64,000 nucleotides of DNA from Nocardioides sp. LHD-245 (GCF_030929495.1 NZ_JAVFWN010000017.1:102061-166060), one strand, 5' to 3'; positions 8,421 through 16,963 are shown, counted from the stretch's first letter. Notes: generated from the sequence alone by a model not told the origin. Translations and numbers: made by a program.

Positions 8421-8621
8421 ATGTCCATGAAGATCAAGGTCGACTTCGACCTGTGCGAGTCCAACGGCCTGTGCGAGGCGATGGCCCCCGAGGTGTTCGA
8501 GCTGGACGACGACGACTTCCTCCAGCTGCACACCGAGCACACGACCGACGAGAACATCGAGAACGTCAAGCGTGCCGTCGCGGCCTGCCCGCGCGCCGCC
8601 ATCACGCTGGTGGAGGAGTGA
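8421..8621 (+). CDS. 3Fe-4S ferredoxin (FdxD-like)
   Basis: This 66-residue acidic ferredoxin has three cluster ligands, Cys12, Cys18 and Cys56, the last in a CP pair. The position of a fourth Cys is occupied by a non-cysteine residue, as in the single [3Fe-4S] ferredoxins that serve P450s. In M. tuberculosis fdxD lies next to a short-chain dehydrogenase and the mce4 operon, the same arrangement as here. I chose the ATG at 8421 because AAAGG precedes it; the GTG at 8409 (overlapping the previous stop) and the ATG at 8427 are alternatives. Confidence 0.87.
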   Translation: MSMKIKVDFDLCESNGLCEAMAPEVFELDDDDFLQLHTEHTTDENIENVKRAVAACPRAAITLVEE

Positions 8622-8623
8622 GC

Positions 8624-9526
8624 ATGGAGGCGACGACGTCGCTGGACGGCAAGGTCGCGATCGTCACCGGCGCCGGTGCGGGTCTGGGGCGCGCAGAGGC
8701 GGTCGCTCTGGCGCGTGCCGGTGCCCGGGTCGTCCTCAACGACCTGCCGGGTGCCGGGGACGAGGCGGCCGAGGAGATCCGCTCCTTCGGGGGAGAGGCG
8801 GTCGTCGTACCCGGTGACGTGAGCGAGCGCGCCACCGCCGACGCCATGGTCGCGGCCGCGATCGAGCTCGGTGGTCTCGACATCGTGGTCAACAACGCCG
8901 GCATGACCCGCGACCGGATGCTCTTCAACCTCGGCGACGACGAGTGGGACGCGGTCATCGCGGTCCACCTGCGCGGCCACTTCCTGCTCTCCCGCAATGC
9001 CGCGGCCTACTGGCGCGGCAAGGCCAAGGAGAGCGAGTCGGGCACCGTCTACGGCAGCATCGTCAACACCGCGTCCGAGGCGTTCCTCGGCGGATCGCCG
9101 GGGCAGGCCAACTACGCCGCCGCCAAGGCCGGCATCGCCGCGCTCACGCTGTCGACGGCCCGCGGGCTGTCGCGCATCGGCGTGCGGGCCAACGCGATCT
9201 GCCCCCGTGCCCGGACGGCGATGACCGCCGAGGTGTTCGGCGAGGACGCCTCCGGCAAGGCGGTCGACCCCTATTCGGCCGACCATGTCGCGCCGCTCGT
9301 CGTCTACCTGGCCTCGCCCGCCGCGGCGCGGATCACCGGCCAGGTCTTCGTCGTGTACGGCGGGATGGTGGCCCTCGTCGCCGCGCCGGTCGTGGAGCAG
9401 CGCTTCGACGCCGCCGGCGACCTGTGGACCGGCGACGACCTCGACAAGCAGCTCGGCGGCTTCTTCGCCGACCGCGACCCGAACGTCGGCTTCGCCGCCG
9501 ACTCGATCATGAGGCTGAGTGTGTGA
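8624..9526 (+). CDS. Short-chain dehydrogenase, Hsd4A-like
   Basis: This is a 300-residue SDR. The NAD(P)-binding TGAGAGLG is at residues 15-22, NNAG near 91, and the catalytic Tyr164-Lys168 pair lies in YAAAK. A C-terminal extension of about 45 residues follows the SDR core. Hsd4A of M. tuberculosis (Rv3502c), a 17beta-hydroxysteroid and 3-hydroxyacyl-CoA dehydrogenase of cholesterol side-chain oxidation, also sits between fdxD and mce4 and has similar length. The assignment rests on that synteny and family membership. Confidence 0.78.
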   Translation: MEATTSLDGKVAIVTGAGAGLGRAEAVALARAGARVVLNDLPGAGDEAAEEIRSFGGEAVVVPGDVSERATADAMVAAAIELGGLDIVVNNAGMTRDRMLFNLGDDEWDAVIAVHLRGHFLLSRNAAAYWRGKAKESESGTVYGSIVNTASEAFLGGSPGQANYAAAKAGIAALTLSTARGLSRIGVRANAICPRARTAMTAEVFGEDASGKAVDPYSADHVAPLVVYLASPAAARITGQVFVVYGGMVALVAAPVVEQRFDAAGDLWTGDDLDKQLGGFFADRDPNVGFAADSIMRLSV

Positions 9527-10281
9527 TGGGACGACTCGACAACAAGACCGCGATCGTCACCGGCGGCGCGATGGGCCAGGGCGCGGAGATCGCCCGGGCC
9601 TATGTCGCCGAGGGGGCGAGGGTCGTGATCGCCGACGTCGCCAAGGAGCAGGGCCAGTCGCTGGCCGACGAGCTCGGCGGCGCCGCACACTTCGCGCACC
9701 ACGACGTGAGCGACGCCGGCTCCTGGGCGAGCGTCGTCGACGACGCGAACGCCCGCTTCGGACCGGTCGACGTGCTCGCCAACAACGCCGGCATCCTGCG
9801 CTTCGGCGACATCGAGCGGATGCCCGCCGAGGAGGTCGAGCTGCTGTGGCGGGTCAACCAGCTCGGCTGCTTCCTCGGGATGCAGGCGGTCACCCGCACG
9901 ATGCGCAAGAACGGCGGCGGCTCGATCATCAACGCCTCGTCGGTCGAGGGCCTGGCCGGCATGCCGTCGTGCACGGCGTACGCCGCCACCAAGTGGGCGA
10001 TCCGCGGCATGACCAAGTGTGCGGCCATGGAGCTCGGTCCCAAGGGCATCCGGGTCAACTCGGTGCACCCCGGGATGATCGACACCCCGATGACGCGGGT
10101 CCACGGCGGCGACGCCGCGATGGAGTACGGCGCCAGCAAGGTGCCGCTGCGCCGGGTGGGCACGCCCGGCGACATCGCGCCGGTCTACGTCTTCCTGGCC
10201 AGCGACGAGTCGTCGTACATCAACGGTGCCGAGATCGCCGTGGACGGCGGCGTGACCAGCACGCACGCCTTCGGGGCCTGA
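9526..10281 (+). CDS. Short-chain dehydrogenase, 3alpha/20beta-hydroxysteroid dehydrogenase-like
   Basis: This is a 251-residue classical SDR with TGGAMGQG at residues 12-19, NNAG near 87, catalytic Tyr152 and Lys156 (YAATK) and the C-terminal ASDESSYINGAE signature. It resembles the FabG3 / 3alpha,20beta-hydroxysteroid dehydrogenase group, including the SVEGLAG segment next to the active site. Its ATG overlaps the previous stop by one base. As the last gene of the operon opened by the operator at 6919, a role in oxidising or reducing a steroid hydroxyl is likely; the exact position is not known. Confidence 0.8.
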   Translation: MGRLDNKTAIVTGGAMGQGAEIARAYVAEGARVVIADVAKEQGQSLADELGGAAHFAHHDVSDAGSWASVVDDANARFGPVDVLANNAGILRFGDIERMPAEEVELLWRVNQLGCFLGMQAVTRTMRKNGGGSIINASSVEGLAGMPSCTAYAATKWAIRGMTKCAAMELGPKGIRVNSVHPGMIDTPMTRVHGGDAAMEYGASKVPLRRVGTPGDIAPVYVFLASDESSYINGAEIAVDGGVTSTHAFGA

Positions 10282-10287
10282 GTCTTG

Positions 10288-10899
10288 TCAATCCCTCAGG
10301 ATCAGGCCGACCGCGGTCTCCATGTGCGCCGCGGTCTCCGCGGCGGTGGAGCGCCCGGTCACCCACGCCACCAGCGCGGAGAGCCACACGTCGCCGATGA
10401 CGCGCGCGATGGCGACGTCCTCGTCGGTCAGCGCGCCCTCGTCGGGGACGCCGCCGTGCATCGCGTGGGTGACGATCGAGGTCATCGCCATGCCGACGAC
10501 GTGGATCTCGTTAGTCACGCTGCTGTCGGCGAACATGAAGGCGCGGGTGAGTGCCTCGGTGAGCTTCGGGTCGCCCTGCATGCCGCGGGCCATCCGCTTG
10601 AGGACGTACAGCACCCGCTCGGCCTGCGTGTCGCCCGGGATCTCGCGCTCACCGAGACGGGCCGAGGCCTCGTCGAACTGGCGGCCGAGGGCGGAGACGA
10701 GCAGGTGGATCTTCGAGGGGAAGTACCGGTAGAGCGTGCCGAGGGCCACGTCGGCCCGCTCGGCTACCGCGCGCATCTGGACGGCGTCGAAGCCGCCCGA
10801 CTTGGCCAGGTCGTAGGTCGCGTCGAGGATTCGCTTGCGGCGCTCCCGCTGTGCGGCCGATCCGAGATCGTCGGACGTGGACGGGTTCGCGATGGTCAC
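10288..10899 (-). CDS. kstR: TetR-family repressor KstR
   Basis: This is a 203-residue TetR-type repressor. The N-terminal part (AQRERRKRILDAT, then FDAVQMRAVAERADVALG and TLYRYFPSKIHLLVSALG) closely follows the KstR DNA-binding domain of M. tuberculosis as I know it, and the ligand domain keeps ARVIGDVWLSALVAW. KstR represses cholesterol uptake and side-chain genes and is released by a steroid-derived CoA thioester. The start is GTG with an AGGGGG Shine-Dalgarno. An operator match at 10980 lies about 80 bp upstream, which fits autoregulation. It converges on the preceding SDR gene. Confidence 0.92.
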   Translation of the reverse strand: MTIANPSTSDDLGSAAQRERRKRILDATYDLAKSGGFDAVQMRAVAERADVALGTLYRYFPSKIHLLVSALGRQFDEASARLGEREIPGDTQAERVLYVLKRMARGMQGDPKLTEALTRAFMFADSSVTNEIHVVGMAMTSIVTHAMHGGVPDEGALTDEDVAIARVIGDVWLSALVAWVTGRSTAAETAAHMETAVGLILRD

Positions 10900-10979
10900 G
10901 AGAGGTCCCCCTGCGGTGCTGTGAAGAGTCGGGTCGATATGGACCCAGTGGATAGGCTACCGGCAAGTAGCGCATAATT

Positions 10980-11000
10980 TGGAACACGTTCCACTACGTT
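10980..11000. promoter_or_regulatory. KstR-like operator between kstR and the glycosyltransferase operon
   Basis: TGGAACACGTTCCA (10980-10993) fits TNNAACNNGTTNNA. In the plus direction a TANNNT hexamer, TACGTT (10995-11000), follows directly and would start an mRNA about 42 nt before the GTG at 11049. The same site can serve kstR on the minus strand, so both divergent units may be KstR-controlled. Confidence 0.8.
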
Positions 11001-11048
11001 TTCGTTTCGGACTGCTCCCCGGGAGCAAGGCCTTGGGGAGAGTTACCT

Positions 11049-12305
11049 GTGCGGATCGCGATGCTGTCCTATCGCAGCAAGACCCACGTCGGTGGGCAGG
11101 GCGTCTACCTGCGTCACCTGAGCCGTGAGCTCACCCGGCTGGGACACACCGTCGAGGTGTTCTCGGGTCAGCCCTATCCGACACTCGACGAGGGCGTCGC
11201 GCTGACGAAGGTCCCCAGTCTCGATCTCTACCGCGAGCCCGACCCGTTCCGGGTGCCCAGGCTGCGCGAGTTCCGCGACCTGATCGACGTCCAGGAGTTC
11301 GCGATCATGTGCCTGGCCGGCTTCCCCGAGCCGCGCACGTTCTCGCGCCGGATCGTGAAGGTGCTCGCGGAGCGCCGGGGCGACTTCGATGTCGTGCACG
11401 ACAACCAGGTCCTCGGACACGGCATGCTCGACGTCGAGGACGCCGTGGGCGCCCCGATGCTGACCACGATCCACCACCCGATCACCTTCGACCGGCGCAT
11501 CGACCTCGCGCAGACCCGCAACCCGTGGCGCAAGCTCACCCTGCGGCGCTGGTACGGCTTCCTGCGCATGCAGGCCCACATCGCGCGCCGGGCCCGCTGG
11601 ATCCTCACGCCCTCGGAGGCGTCCAAGCGCGACATCGCCCGCGACTTCGCGGTCGACCCGGCCAAGATGCAGGTCATCCTGCTCGGCGTCGACGACAACT
11701 TCGTGCCCCCCAGTGAGCCTCGTGTGCCGGGCCGGATCATGGCGATGGCGAGTGCGGACGCCCCGATGAAGGGGGTCGCGACGCTGCTCGAGGCGTTCGC
11801 CAAGCTGCGCACCGAGCGCGCCGTGGAGCTGGTCCTGGTGACCCGCCCCGCTCCCGGTGGCCGCACCGAGAAGCTGATCGAGAAGCTCGGCATCGGCGAC
11901 GCCGTCCGGTTCGCCCACGGGCTGAGCGACGACGAGCTGGTCGAGCTGATGGGCTCGGCCGAGGTCGCGTGCGTCCCGTCCCTCTACGAGGGCTTCTCGC
12001 TGCCGACCGCGGAGATGATGGCCTGCGCGACGCCGCTCGTCGTCTCGCGGGCCGGCGCCATCCCCGAGGTCGTCGGTGCGGACGGCGAGTGCGCCGACCT
12101 GGTCGCCCCCGGCGATGTCGGCGAGCTGCTGCACGCGTTGGAGCGGATGCTCGACGACCCCGAGCGCCGCGCGCGGATGGGTGCGGCGGGCCGTCGGCGG
12201 GTCGAGGAGCAGTTCAGCTGGAAGGCCGTGGCCGTCAAGGTCGCCGCAGCGTACGACAAGGTCATCGCGGACTACGCCGCCGAGACCGCGGAGAAGGGGA
12301 ACTGA
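11049..12305 (+). CDS. Glycosyltransferase family 4 protein
   Basis: This is a 418-residue retaining GT-B glycosyltransferase. The acceptor side has YRSKTHVGGQGVYLRHLSREL, and the donor-binding C-terminal half has PSLYEGFSLPTAEMMACATP with the E-x7-E-type pattern of GT4 enzymes. Neither sugar nor acceptor can be inferred. GGGGAG precedes the GTG start. It heads a coupled three-gene set with a methyltransferase and a toroid-fold protein. M. tuberculosis Rv0225 and Rv0224c form a comparable glycosyltransferase/methyltransferase pair near LipC and a WS/DGAT gene, as here; this synteny is from memory. Confidence 0.85.
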   Translation: MRIAMLSYRSKTHVGGQGVYLRHLSRELTRLGHTVEVFSGQPYPTLDEGVALTKVPSLDLYREPDPFRVPRLREFRDLIDVQEFAIMCLAGFPEPRTFSRRIVKVLAERRGDFDVVHDNQVLGHGMLDVEDAVGAPMLTTIHHPITFDRRIDLAQTRNPWRKLTLRRWYGFLRMQAHIARRARWILTPSEASKRDIARDFAVDPAKMQVILLGVDDNFVPPSEPRVPGRIMAMASADAPMKGVATLLEAFAKLRTERAVELVLVTRPAPGGRTEKLIEKLGIGDAVRFAHGLSDDELVELMGSAEVACVPSLYEGFSLPTAEMMACATPLVVSRAGAIPEVVGADGECADLVAPGDVGELLHALERMLDDPERRARMGAAGRRRVEEQFSWKAVAVKVAAAYDKVIADYAAETAEKGN

Positions 12306-12307
12306 GG

Positions 12308-13057
12308 ATGCTGACCGTTGACTTCGACCGTCTCGGCCTGCGTGCCGGCGACCGCGTCCTCGACATGGGCGCCGGTGCCGGGCGGCACAGCTTCGAGATG
12401 TACCGCCGCGGCGCGGACGTGATCGCCTTCGACCTCGACGCCGAGGAGCTCGAGGGGGTCCGCGACCTGTTCGTCGCGATGAAGGAGGCCGGTGAGGTGC
12501 CCGCGGGCGCGGAGGCCGACGTCAAGCAGGGCGACGCGCTCGCCCTGCCCTTCGCCGACGGCGAGTTCGACCGGATCGTGTGCTCCGAGGTGCTCGAGCA
12601 CATCCACGACGACGTCGCCGCGATCCGTGAGCTGATCCGGGTGCTGCGTCCGGGCGGCACCCTCGCGGTGACCGTGCCCCGTTGGCTGCCGGAGGTCGTC
12701 AACTGGAGCCTCTCGGCCGACTACCACAACGCCGAGGGCGGCCACATCAGGATCTACACCGATCACGAGCTGATCGACAAGGTCACCAAGGGCGGCCGGC
12801 CCAACGACGGTACGCCGGGTGAGGCGATGCTCTTCGAGGGCAAGAGCTACACCCACGGGCTGCACGCGCCGTACTGGTGGATCAAGTGCGCCGTCGGGGT
12901 CGAGAACGACACCCACCCACTCGCGAAGGCGTACCACAAGCTCCTGGTCTGGGAGATCATGAAGCAGCCCAAGGCGCTCCAACTCGCCGGCAAGGTCCTC
13001 GACCCGATGATCGGCAAGTCGATGGTCCTCTACTTCCGCAAGCCGGACCACGCATGA
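12308..13057 (+). CDS. Class I SAM-dependent methyltransferase
   Basis: This is a 249-residue Rossmann-fold methyltransferase with motif I VLDMGAGAG at residues 17-25, an acidic ribose-binding FDLDAEE, and FDRIVCSEVLEHI and LRPGGTLAVTVPR later in the fold. The C-terminal third (residues 140-249) is rich in Trp, His and Lys and probably holds the acceptor site. It starts 2 nt after the glycosyltransferase stop and overlaps the next gene (ATGA). The substrate is unknown; the context suggests modification of the same glycosylated product. Confidence 0.85.
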   Translation: MLTVDFDRLGLRAGDRVLDMGAGAGRHSFEMYRRGADVIAFDLDAEELEGVRDLFVAMKEAGEVPAGAEADVKQGDALALPFADGEFDRIVCSEVLEHIHDDVAAIRELIRVLRPGGTLAVTVPRWLPEVVNWSLSADYHNAEGGHIRIYTDHELIDKVTKGGRPNDGTPGEAMLFEGKSYTHGLHAPYWWIKCAVGVENDTHPLAKAYHKLLVWEIMKQPKALQLAGKVLDPMIGKSMVLYFRKPDHA

Positions 13058-14193
13058 CGGCGGTCCCCGAGGTCGCGCTCGCGCGGCTGCCGTACCTCGA
13101 CGGCGTCCTCACGGCCCAGCAGGTCGCCGACACCGCAGCAGCCATCGCGGCGATGCAGGAGCCGTGGGGCGCCGTACCGTGGACCACCGGCGAGCACGTC
13201 GACATCTGGAACCACGTCGAGGCCGCCATGGCGATGCTCGTCGGCGGCCAGGTCGAGGCGGCCGAGCGCGCCTACGCCTGGGTGCCCACGATGCAGCGGG
13301 CCGACGGCTCCTGGCCGATGAAGATCGTCGGCGGCAGGCCCGCGGACGAGCGCGGCGAGGTCAACATGTCGGCGTACTTCGCGGTGGGCCTGTGGCACCA
13401 CTGGCTGGTGCGCCGCGACATCCGCTTCGTCGAGCGCTACTGGCCCTCGGTGCGTGCCGGCCTCGACTTCGTCGTGTCCCTGCAGGACCCGTTCGGCGGC
13501 ATCCGCTGGACGCCCGAGGACGACTTCTGCCTGCTCACCGGCAACTCCTCGATCTATCACTCGCTGCGTGCCGGCGTCGCGCTCGCGGACCTGATGGACG
13601 ACCCGCAGCCCGAGTGGGAGCTCGCCGGCGGCCGGCTCGGTCATGCGGTGCGCACCCACGCCGACCGGTTCGCGGACAAGTCCACCTACTCGATGGACTG
13701 GTACTACCCGGTGCTCGGCGGCCCGGTCCGCGGCGATGCCGCGCGGGCGCTCCTGGCGCGCCGGTGGGACGACTTCGTCGTGCCCGGCCTCGGCATCCAC
13801 TGCGTCGACACGAACCCGTGGGTGACCGGTGCGGAGACCTGCGAGCTCGCGATGGCCCTCGACGTCATCGGCGACCCGGAGTCGAGCCACCGGGCGCTGC
13901 GGCTCGTCGCCGACATGCAGCACCTGCGCGAGTCCGACGGTCGCTACTGGACGGGCTGGGTCTACGCCGACCCGAACCGCCCGGCGCCCGAGGGCGAGCC
14001 GCGCGACGTGCACTGGCCCCACGAGCACACGACGTACACCGCCGCCGCGGTCGTCCTCGCGGTCGACGCGCTCGGTGAGTCCTTCGGGCACGCGACCCCG
14101 GGCTCGGGGATCATGCGCGGCACGTCGGTGGCACCGCACTTCGAGGAGATCGCGCTCGAGTGCGAGTGCGCCTCACAGCGGGTCGCCCGCTGA
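13054..14193 (+). CDS. Alpha/alpha-toroid (prenyltransferase / six-hairpin-like) protein of unknown function
   Basis: This is a 379-residue soluble protein without signal peptide. It is built of repeated helical hairpins with motifs such as MQRADGSWPMKI, FGGIRWTPEDDFCLLTG and CVDTNPWVTGAETCELA. The repeated G-x-W blocks resemble alpha/alpha-toroid enzymes (terpene-cyclase/prenyltransferase-like or six-hairpin glycosidase-like), but I cannot assign a catalytic site. It is coupled to the methyltransferase by an ATGA overlap, so it should act in the same pathway. The last 21 bases overlap the convergent methyltransferase gene. Confidence 0.65.
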   Translation: MTAVPEVALARLPYLDGVLTAQQVADTAAAIAAMQEPWGAVPWTTGEHVDIWNHVEAAMAMLVGGQVEAAERAYAWVPTMQRADGSWPMKIVGGRPADERGEVNMSAYFAVGLWHHWLVRRDIRFVERYWPSVRAGLDFVVSLQDPFGGIRWTPEDDFCLLTGNSSIYHSLRAGVALADLMDDPQPEWELAGGRLGHAVRTHADRFADKSTYSMDWYYPVLGGPVRGDAARALLARRWDDFVVPGLGIHCVDTNPWVTGAETCELAMALDVIGDPESSHRALRLVADMQHLRESDGRYWTGWVYADPNRPAPEGEPRDVHWPHEHTTYTAAAVVLAVDALGESFGHATPGSGIMRGTSVAPHFEEIALECECASQRVAR

Positions 14194-14859
14194 GCCTCGC
14201 GTCCGCCGCAGGACCCGGAGCGAGCCCGTGTGGGCCACCTCGCTGAAGGAGCCGGACGCGAGAGCGGGCAGGTAGATCAGCTCGTAGGGCGGCCGCCCGC
14301 CGTCCGCGGGGTCCGGGAAGACGTCGTGGATGGCGAGGTAGCCGCCGGCCTGCACCCAGTGGGCCCACCCCCGGAAGTCGGCGCGTGCCGGCTCCTCGCC
14401 GTGGCCGCCGTCGATGAACAGCAGGGAGAGCGGCGTGCGCCAGTGGGCGGCGACGGTCGTGGACTGGCCGACGACCGCGATCACGTGCTCTTCGAGGCGG
14501 GCCCGGGCGATGTTCTTGCGGAACCGGCCCAGTGTGTCCATCAGGCCGAACTCGGGGTCGACGACGCTGGCGTCGTGGTGCTCCCATCCGGCCTGGTTCT
14601 CCTCGGAGCCGCGGTGGTGGTCGACGGTGAACACGACGGCGGTCGTCCCGGTCGCGCCGGACACCCGCTGCGCGGCCGCGCCGAGATAGATCCCCGACTT
14701 GCCGCAGTAGGTGCCGACCTCCAGGCCCGGTCCGTGGGGGAGCCGTTCGAGCGCGATCCGGAAGAGCAGGTCACCCTCGTCGGCGGGCATGAAGCCCTGC
14801 GCCGCGCGGGCGAGGTCCAGCAGGTCGGACGGCATCGGGGCCGGGACGGTGTCAGGCAC
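14173..14859 (-). CDS. Class I SAM-dependent methyltransferase (TylF/MT24-like)
   Basis: This is a 228-residue methyltransferase-like protein. Motif I is LEVGTYCGKSGIYLG (about residues 45-59), and LLFIDGGHGEEPARADF matches the metal/substrate-side motif of O-methyltransferases acting on sugars and small molecules. The GTG at 14859 is preferred because a -10-like TAGAGT ends 6 nt upstream (leaderless); the ATG at 14835 is an alternative. The KstR-like site at 14879 lies just upstream. It converges on the toroid protein gene and may complete the same pathway. Confidence 0.78.
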   Translation of the reverse strand: MPDTVPAPMPSDLLDLARAAQGFMPADEGDLLFRIALERLPHGPGLEVGTYCGKSGIYLGAAAQRVSGATGTTAVVFTVDHHRGSEENQAGWEHHDASVVDPEFGLMDTLGRFRKNIARARLEEHVIAVVGQSTTVAAHWRTPLSLLFIDGGHGEEPARADFRGWAHWVQAGGYLAIHDVFPDPADGGRPPYELIYLPALASGSFSEVAHTGSLRVLRRTRGSAGDPL

Positions 14860-14878
14860 CCCGCCACTCTAGTAGAGT

Positions 14879-14896
14879 TAGAACGCGTTCTAGTTT
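14879..14896. promoter_or_regulatory. Perfectly palindromic KstR-like operator
   Basis: TAGAACGCGTTCTA (14879-14892) is its own reverse complement and fits TNNAACNNGTTNNA exactly. TAGTTT (14891-14896) overlaps its end and can act as the -10 box for the acyl-CoA dehydrogenase at 14918. On the other strand TAGAGT (14871 down to 14866) can serve the methyltransferase. One site may therefore control both divergent genes. Confidence 0.85.
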
Positions 14897-14917
14897 CGTA
14901 CGGCAGGAGAGCATCAA

Positions 14918-16963
14918 ATGTCGATCGGCATCACCGACGAGCAGGTCGAGCTCGCCGACAGCCTGCGCAAGTGGGCCGCGAGCCTGTCCCCGCTGGCGGC
15001 GGTGCGGGCCGCCGAGGGCGAGGCGGACGCGGACTTCGCCGCGGCCTGGTCGGCCGCCGAGGAGATGGGCGTCGCGGCGATCGCGGTCCCCGAGTCCGCG
15101 GGCGGCGGGGGCGGCACCCTGCTCGACCAGGCGGTCGCGCTCGAGGCGTGCGCCCACGAGCTGGTGCCCGGAGGGCTCCTCGGCGCCACGATCGGGGCCC
15201 TGCTGACCGGCCGCCCGGGCCGGTACGGCGTGCAGGTGCATCCCGCCGGTGCCGTGTGGGACGGCGGTGCGGCCGATGAGCTGCTCCTGCTCGACGCCGG
15301 GGATGGCGCCGGCGTCGACCCGCAGCGGGGCATCGATCTCAGCGCGAGGCACGCCCGCGTCACCGCGGCGACCGCGGGCGCGCCCGACGACCTGCGGCGC
15401 CGTCTCGCGGTCACCCTCGCCGCCTCCGAGGCCGCGGGCGTCACCCGCTGGTGCCTGGAGACCGCGGTCGACTATGCCAAGGTCCGCGAGCAGTTCGGCC
15501 AGCGGATCGGGGCCTTCCAGGCCATCAAGCACCTGTGCGCCCGGATGCTCGAGACGGCCGAGGCGGTGACCGCGGCCGCATGGGATGCCGCGGCGGCGGC
15601 GCCGGTGCCGGACGCGGGGACGGGGGACGAGGCCCAGTGGGCCTTCGCCGTCGACGTCGCGCAGGCGATCTGCTTCGATGGCGCCGTCGAGGTCGCGAAG
15701 GCGTGCATCCAGGTGCTCGGCGGGATCGGGTTCACCCACGAGCACGACGCCCACCTCTACCTCCGCCGCGCGCTGACCCTGCGCGCGCTCGTAGGCCCCT
15801 CCGAAGCGGCGGCCGAGCGGATCACCGCCGCGGCCGTGTCCGGCGTACGCCGCCGGGTCGACGTCGACCTCGAGGGCCGCGACGCCGCGGTCCGGCCCGA
15901 GGCCCGCGCCACCGCCGAGCGGATCGGAGCGCTGCCGGCCACCGAGCAGCGCGCGGCGCTGGTCGATGCCGGCTACCTGACTCCACACTGGCCGGCGCCC
16001 TACGGCCTGGGCGCCGACCCGACCCTGCAGATCGTCATCGACCAGGAGTTCGCCCGCGCCGGGGTCTCTCGCCCCGACCTGGTGATCGCGGGCTGGGCGG
16101 TCCCCACGATCCTCGCCCACGGCACCGACGCGCAGCGCGAGCGCTACGTGCGCCCGTCGCTGCTGGGCGAGCTCACCTGGTGCCAGCTTTTCTCCGAGCC
16201 CGGCTCCGGGTCCGACCTCGCCTCGCTGCGCACCCGCGCCACCCGGGTCGAGGGCGGCTGGTCGCTGACCGGGCAGAAGGTCTGGACCTCGGTGGCCGAG
16301 CGGGCCGACTGGGGGATCTGCCTGGCGCGCACCGACGCCGACGTCCCGCAGCACAAGGGCATCACCTACTTCCTCGTCGACATGCGCGCGGCGGGCATCG
16401 AGGTGCGCCCGCTGCGCGAGATCACCGGTGAGGCGCTGTTCAACGAGGTGTTCCTCGACGACGTCTTCGTCCCCGACGAGTGCGTCGTCGCCGAGCCCGG
16501 CGACGGCTGGCGACTGGCCCGCACCACCCTCGCCAACGAGCGCGTCGCGATGGCGAGCGCCCGGCTGACCAAGAGTGTCGAGCGGGCCGTCGAGCTCGCC
16601 GTCACCCGGGAGCTCGGGCCGGTCGAGCGGGTCGCGGTGGGGCACCAGGTCGCCCTCGCCACGGTGTGCGCCCTGCTCGGGGTCCGCACCACCCTGCGAG
16701 CCCTCGGCGGCCACGGCCCCGGCGCCGAGTCGAGCGTGGCGAAGCTCCTCGGCGTCCGCAGTCGCCAGGACTCCTCCGAGCTCGTGGTGCGGCTCCAGGG
16801 CGACGACCTCGCGCTGCTCGGCGCGATCGGCAAGGAGTCCGGCGATCCGCTGGCCGCCGACGTCTGGGAGCAGCTCAACACCCGCTGCCTCTCCATCGCC
16901 GGGGGGACCACGCAGATCCTGCGCAATGTCGTCGCCGAGCGGATCCTCGGCCTGCCGCGCTAG
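14918..16963 (+). CDS. Fused two-domain acyl-CoA dehydrogenase, FadE34-like
   Basis: This 681-residue protein holds two acyl-CoA dehydrogenase units in tandem. The N-terminal half (1 to about 315) keeps REQFGQRIGAFQAIKH and GGIGFTHEHD. The C-terminal half (about 340-681) keeps FSEPGSGSDLA, QKVWTS and GGTTQILRNVVAE. This architecture corresponds to the alpha2beta2 steroid-CoA dehydrogenases in one chain. FadE34 (ChsE3) of M. tuberculosis, about 711 residues and beside kstR, desaturates the C24 steroid acyl-CoA. The gene has a good GGAGAG Shine-Dalgarno and the KstR-like operator at 14879. The precise substrate is inferred. Confidence 0.82.
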   Translation: MSIGITDEQVELADSLRKWAASLSPLAAVRAAEGEADADFAAAWSAAEEMGVAAIAVPESAGGGGGTLLDQAVALEACAHELVPGGLLGATIGALLTGRPGRYGVQVHPAGAVWDGGAADELLLLDAGDGAGVDPQRGIDLSARHARVTAATAGAPDDLRRRLAVTLAASEAAGVTRWCLETAVDYAKVREQFGQRIGAFQAIKHLCARMLETAEAVTAAAWDAAAAAPVPDAGTGDEAQWAFAVDVAQAICFDGAVEVAKACIQVLGGIGFTHEHDAHLYLRRALTLRALVGPSEAAAERITAAAVSGVRRRVDVDLEGRDAAVRPEARATAERIGALPATEQRAALVDAGYLTPHWPAPYGLGADPTLQIVIDQEFARAGVSRPDLVIAGWAVPTILAHGTDAQRERYVRPSLLGELTWCQLFSEPGSGSDLASLRTRATRVEGGWSLTGQKVWTSVAERADWGICLARTDADVPQHKGITYFLVDMRAAGIEVRPLREITGEALFNEVFLDDVFVPDECVVAEPGDGWRLARTTLANERVAMASARLTKSVERAVELAVTRELGPVERVAVGHQVALATVCALLGVRTTLRALGGHGPGAESSVAKLLGVRSRQDSSELVVRLQGDDLALLGAIGKESGDPLAADVWEQLNTRCLSIAGGTTQILRNVVAERILGLPR

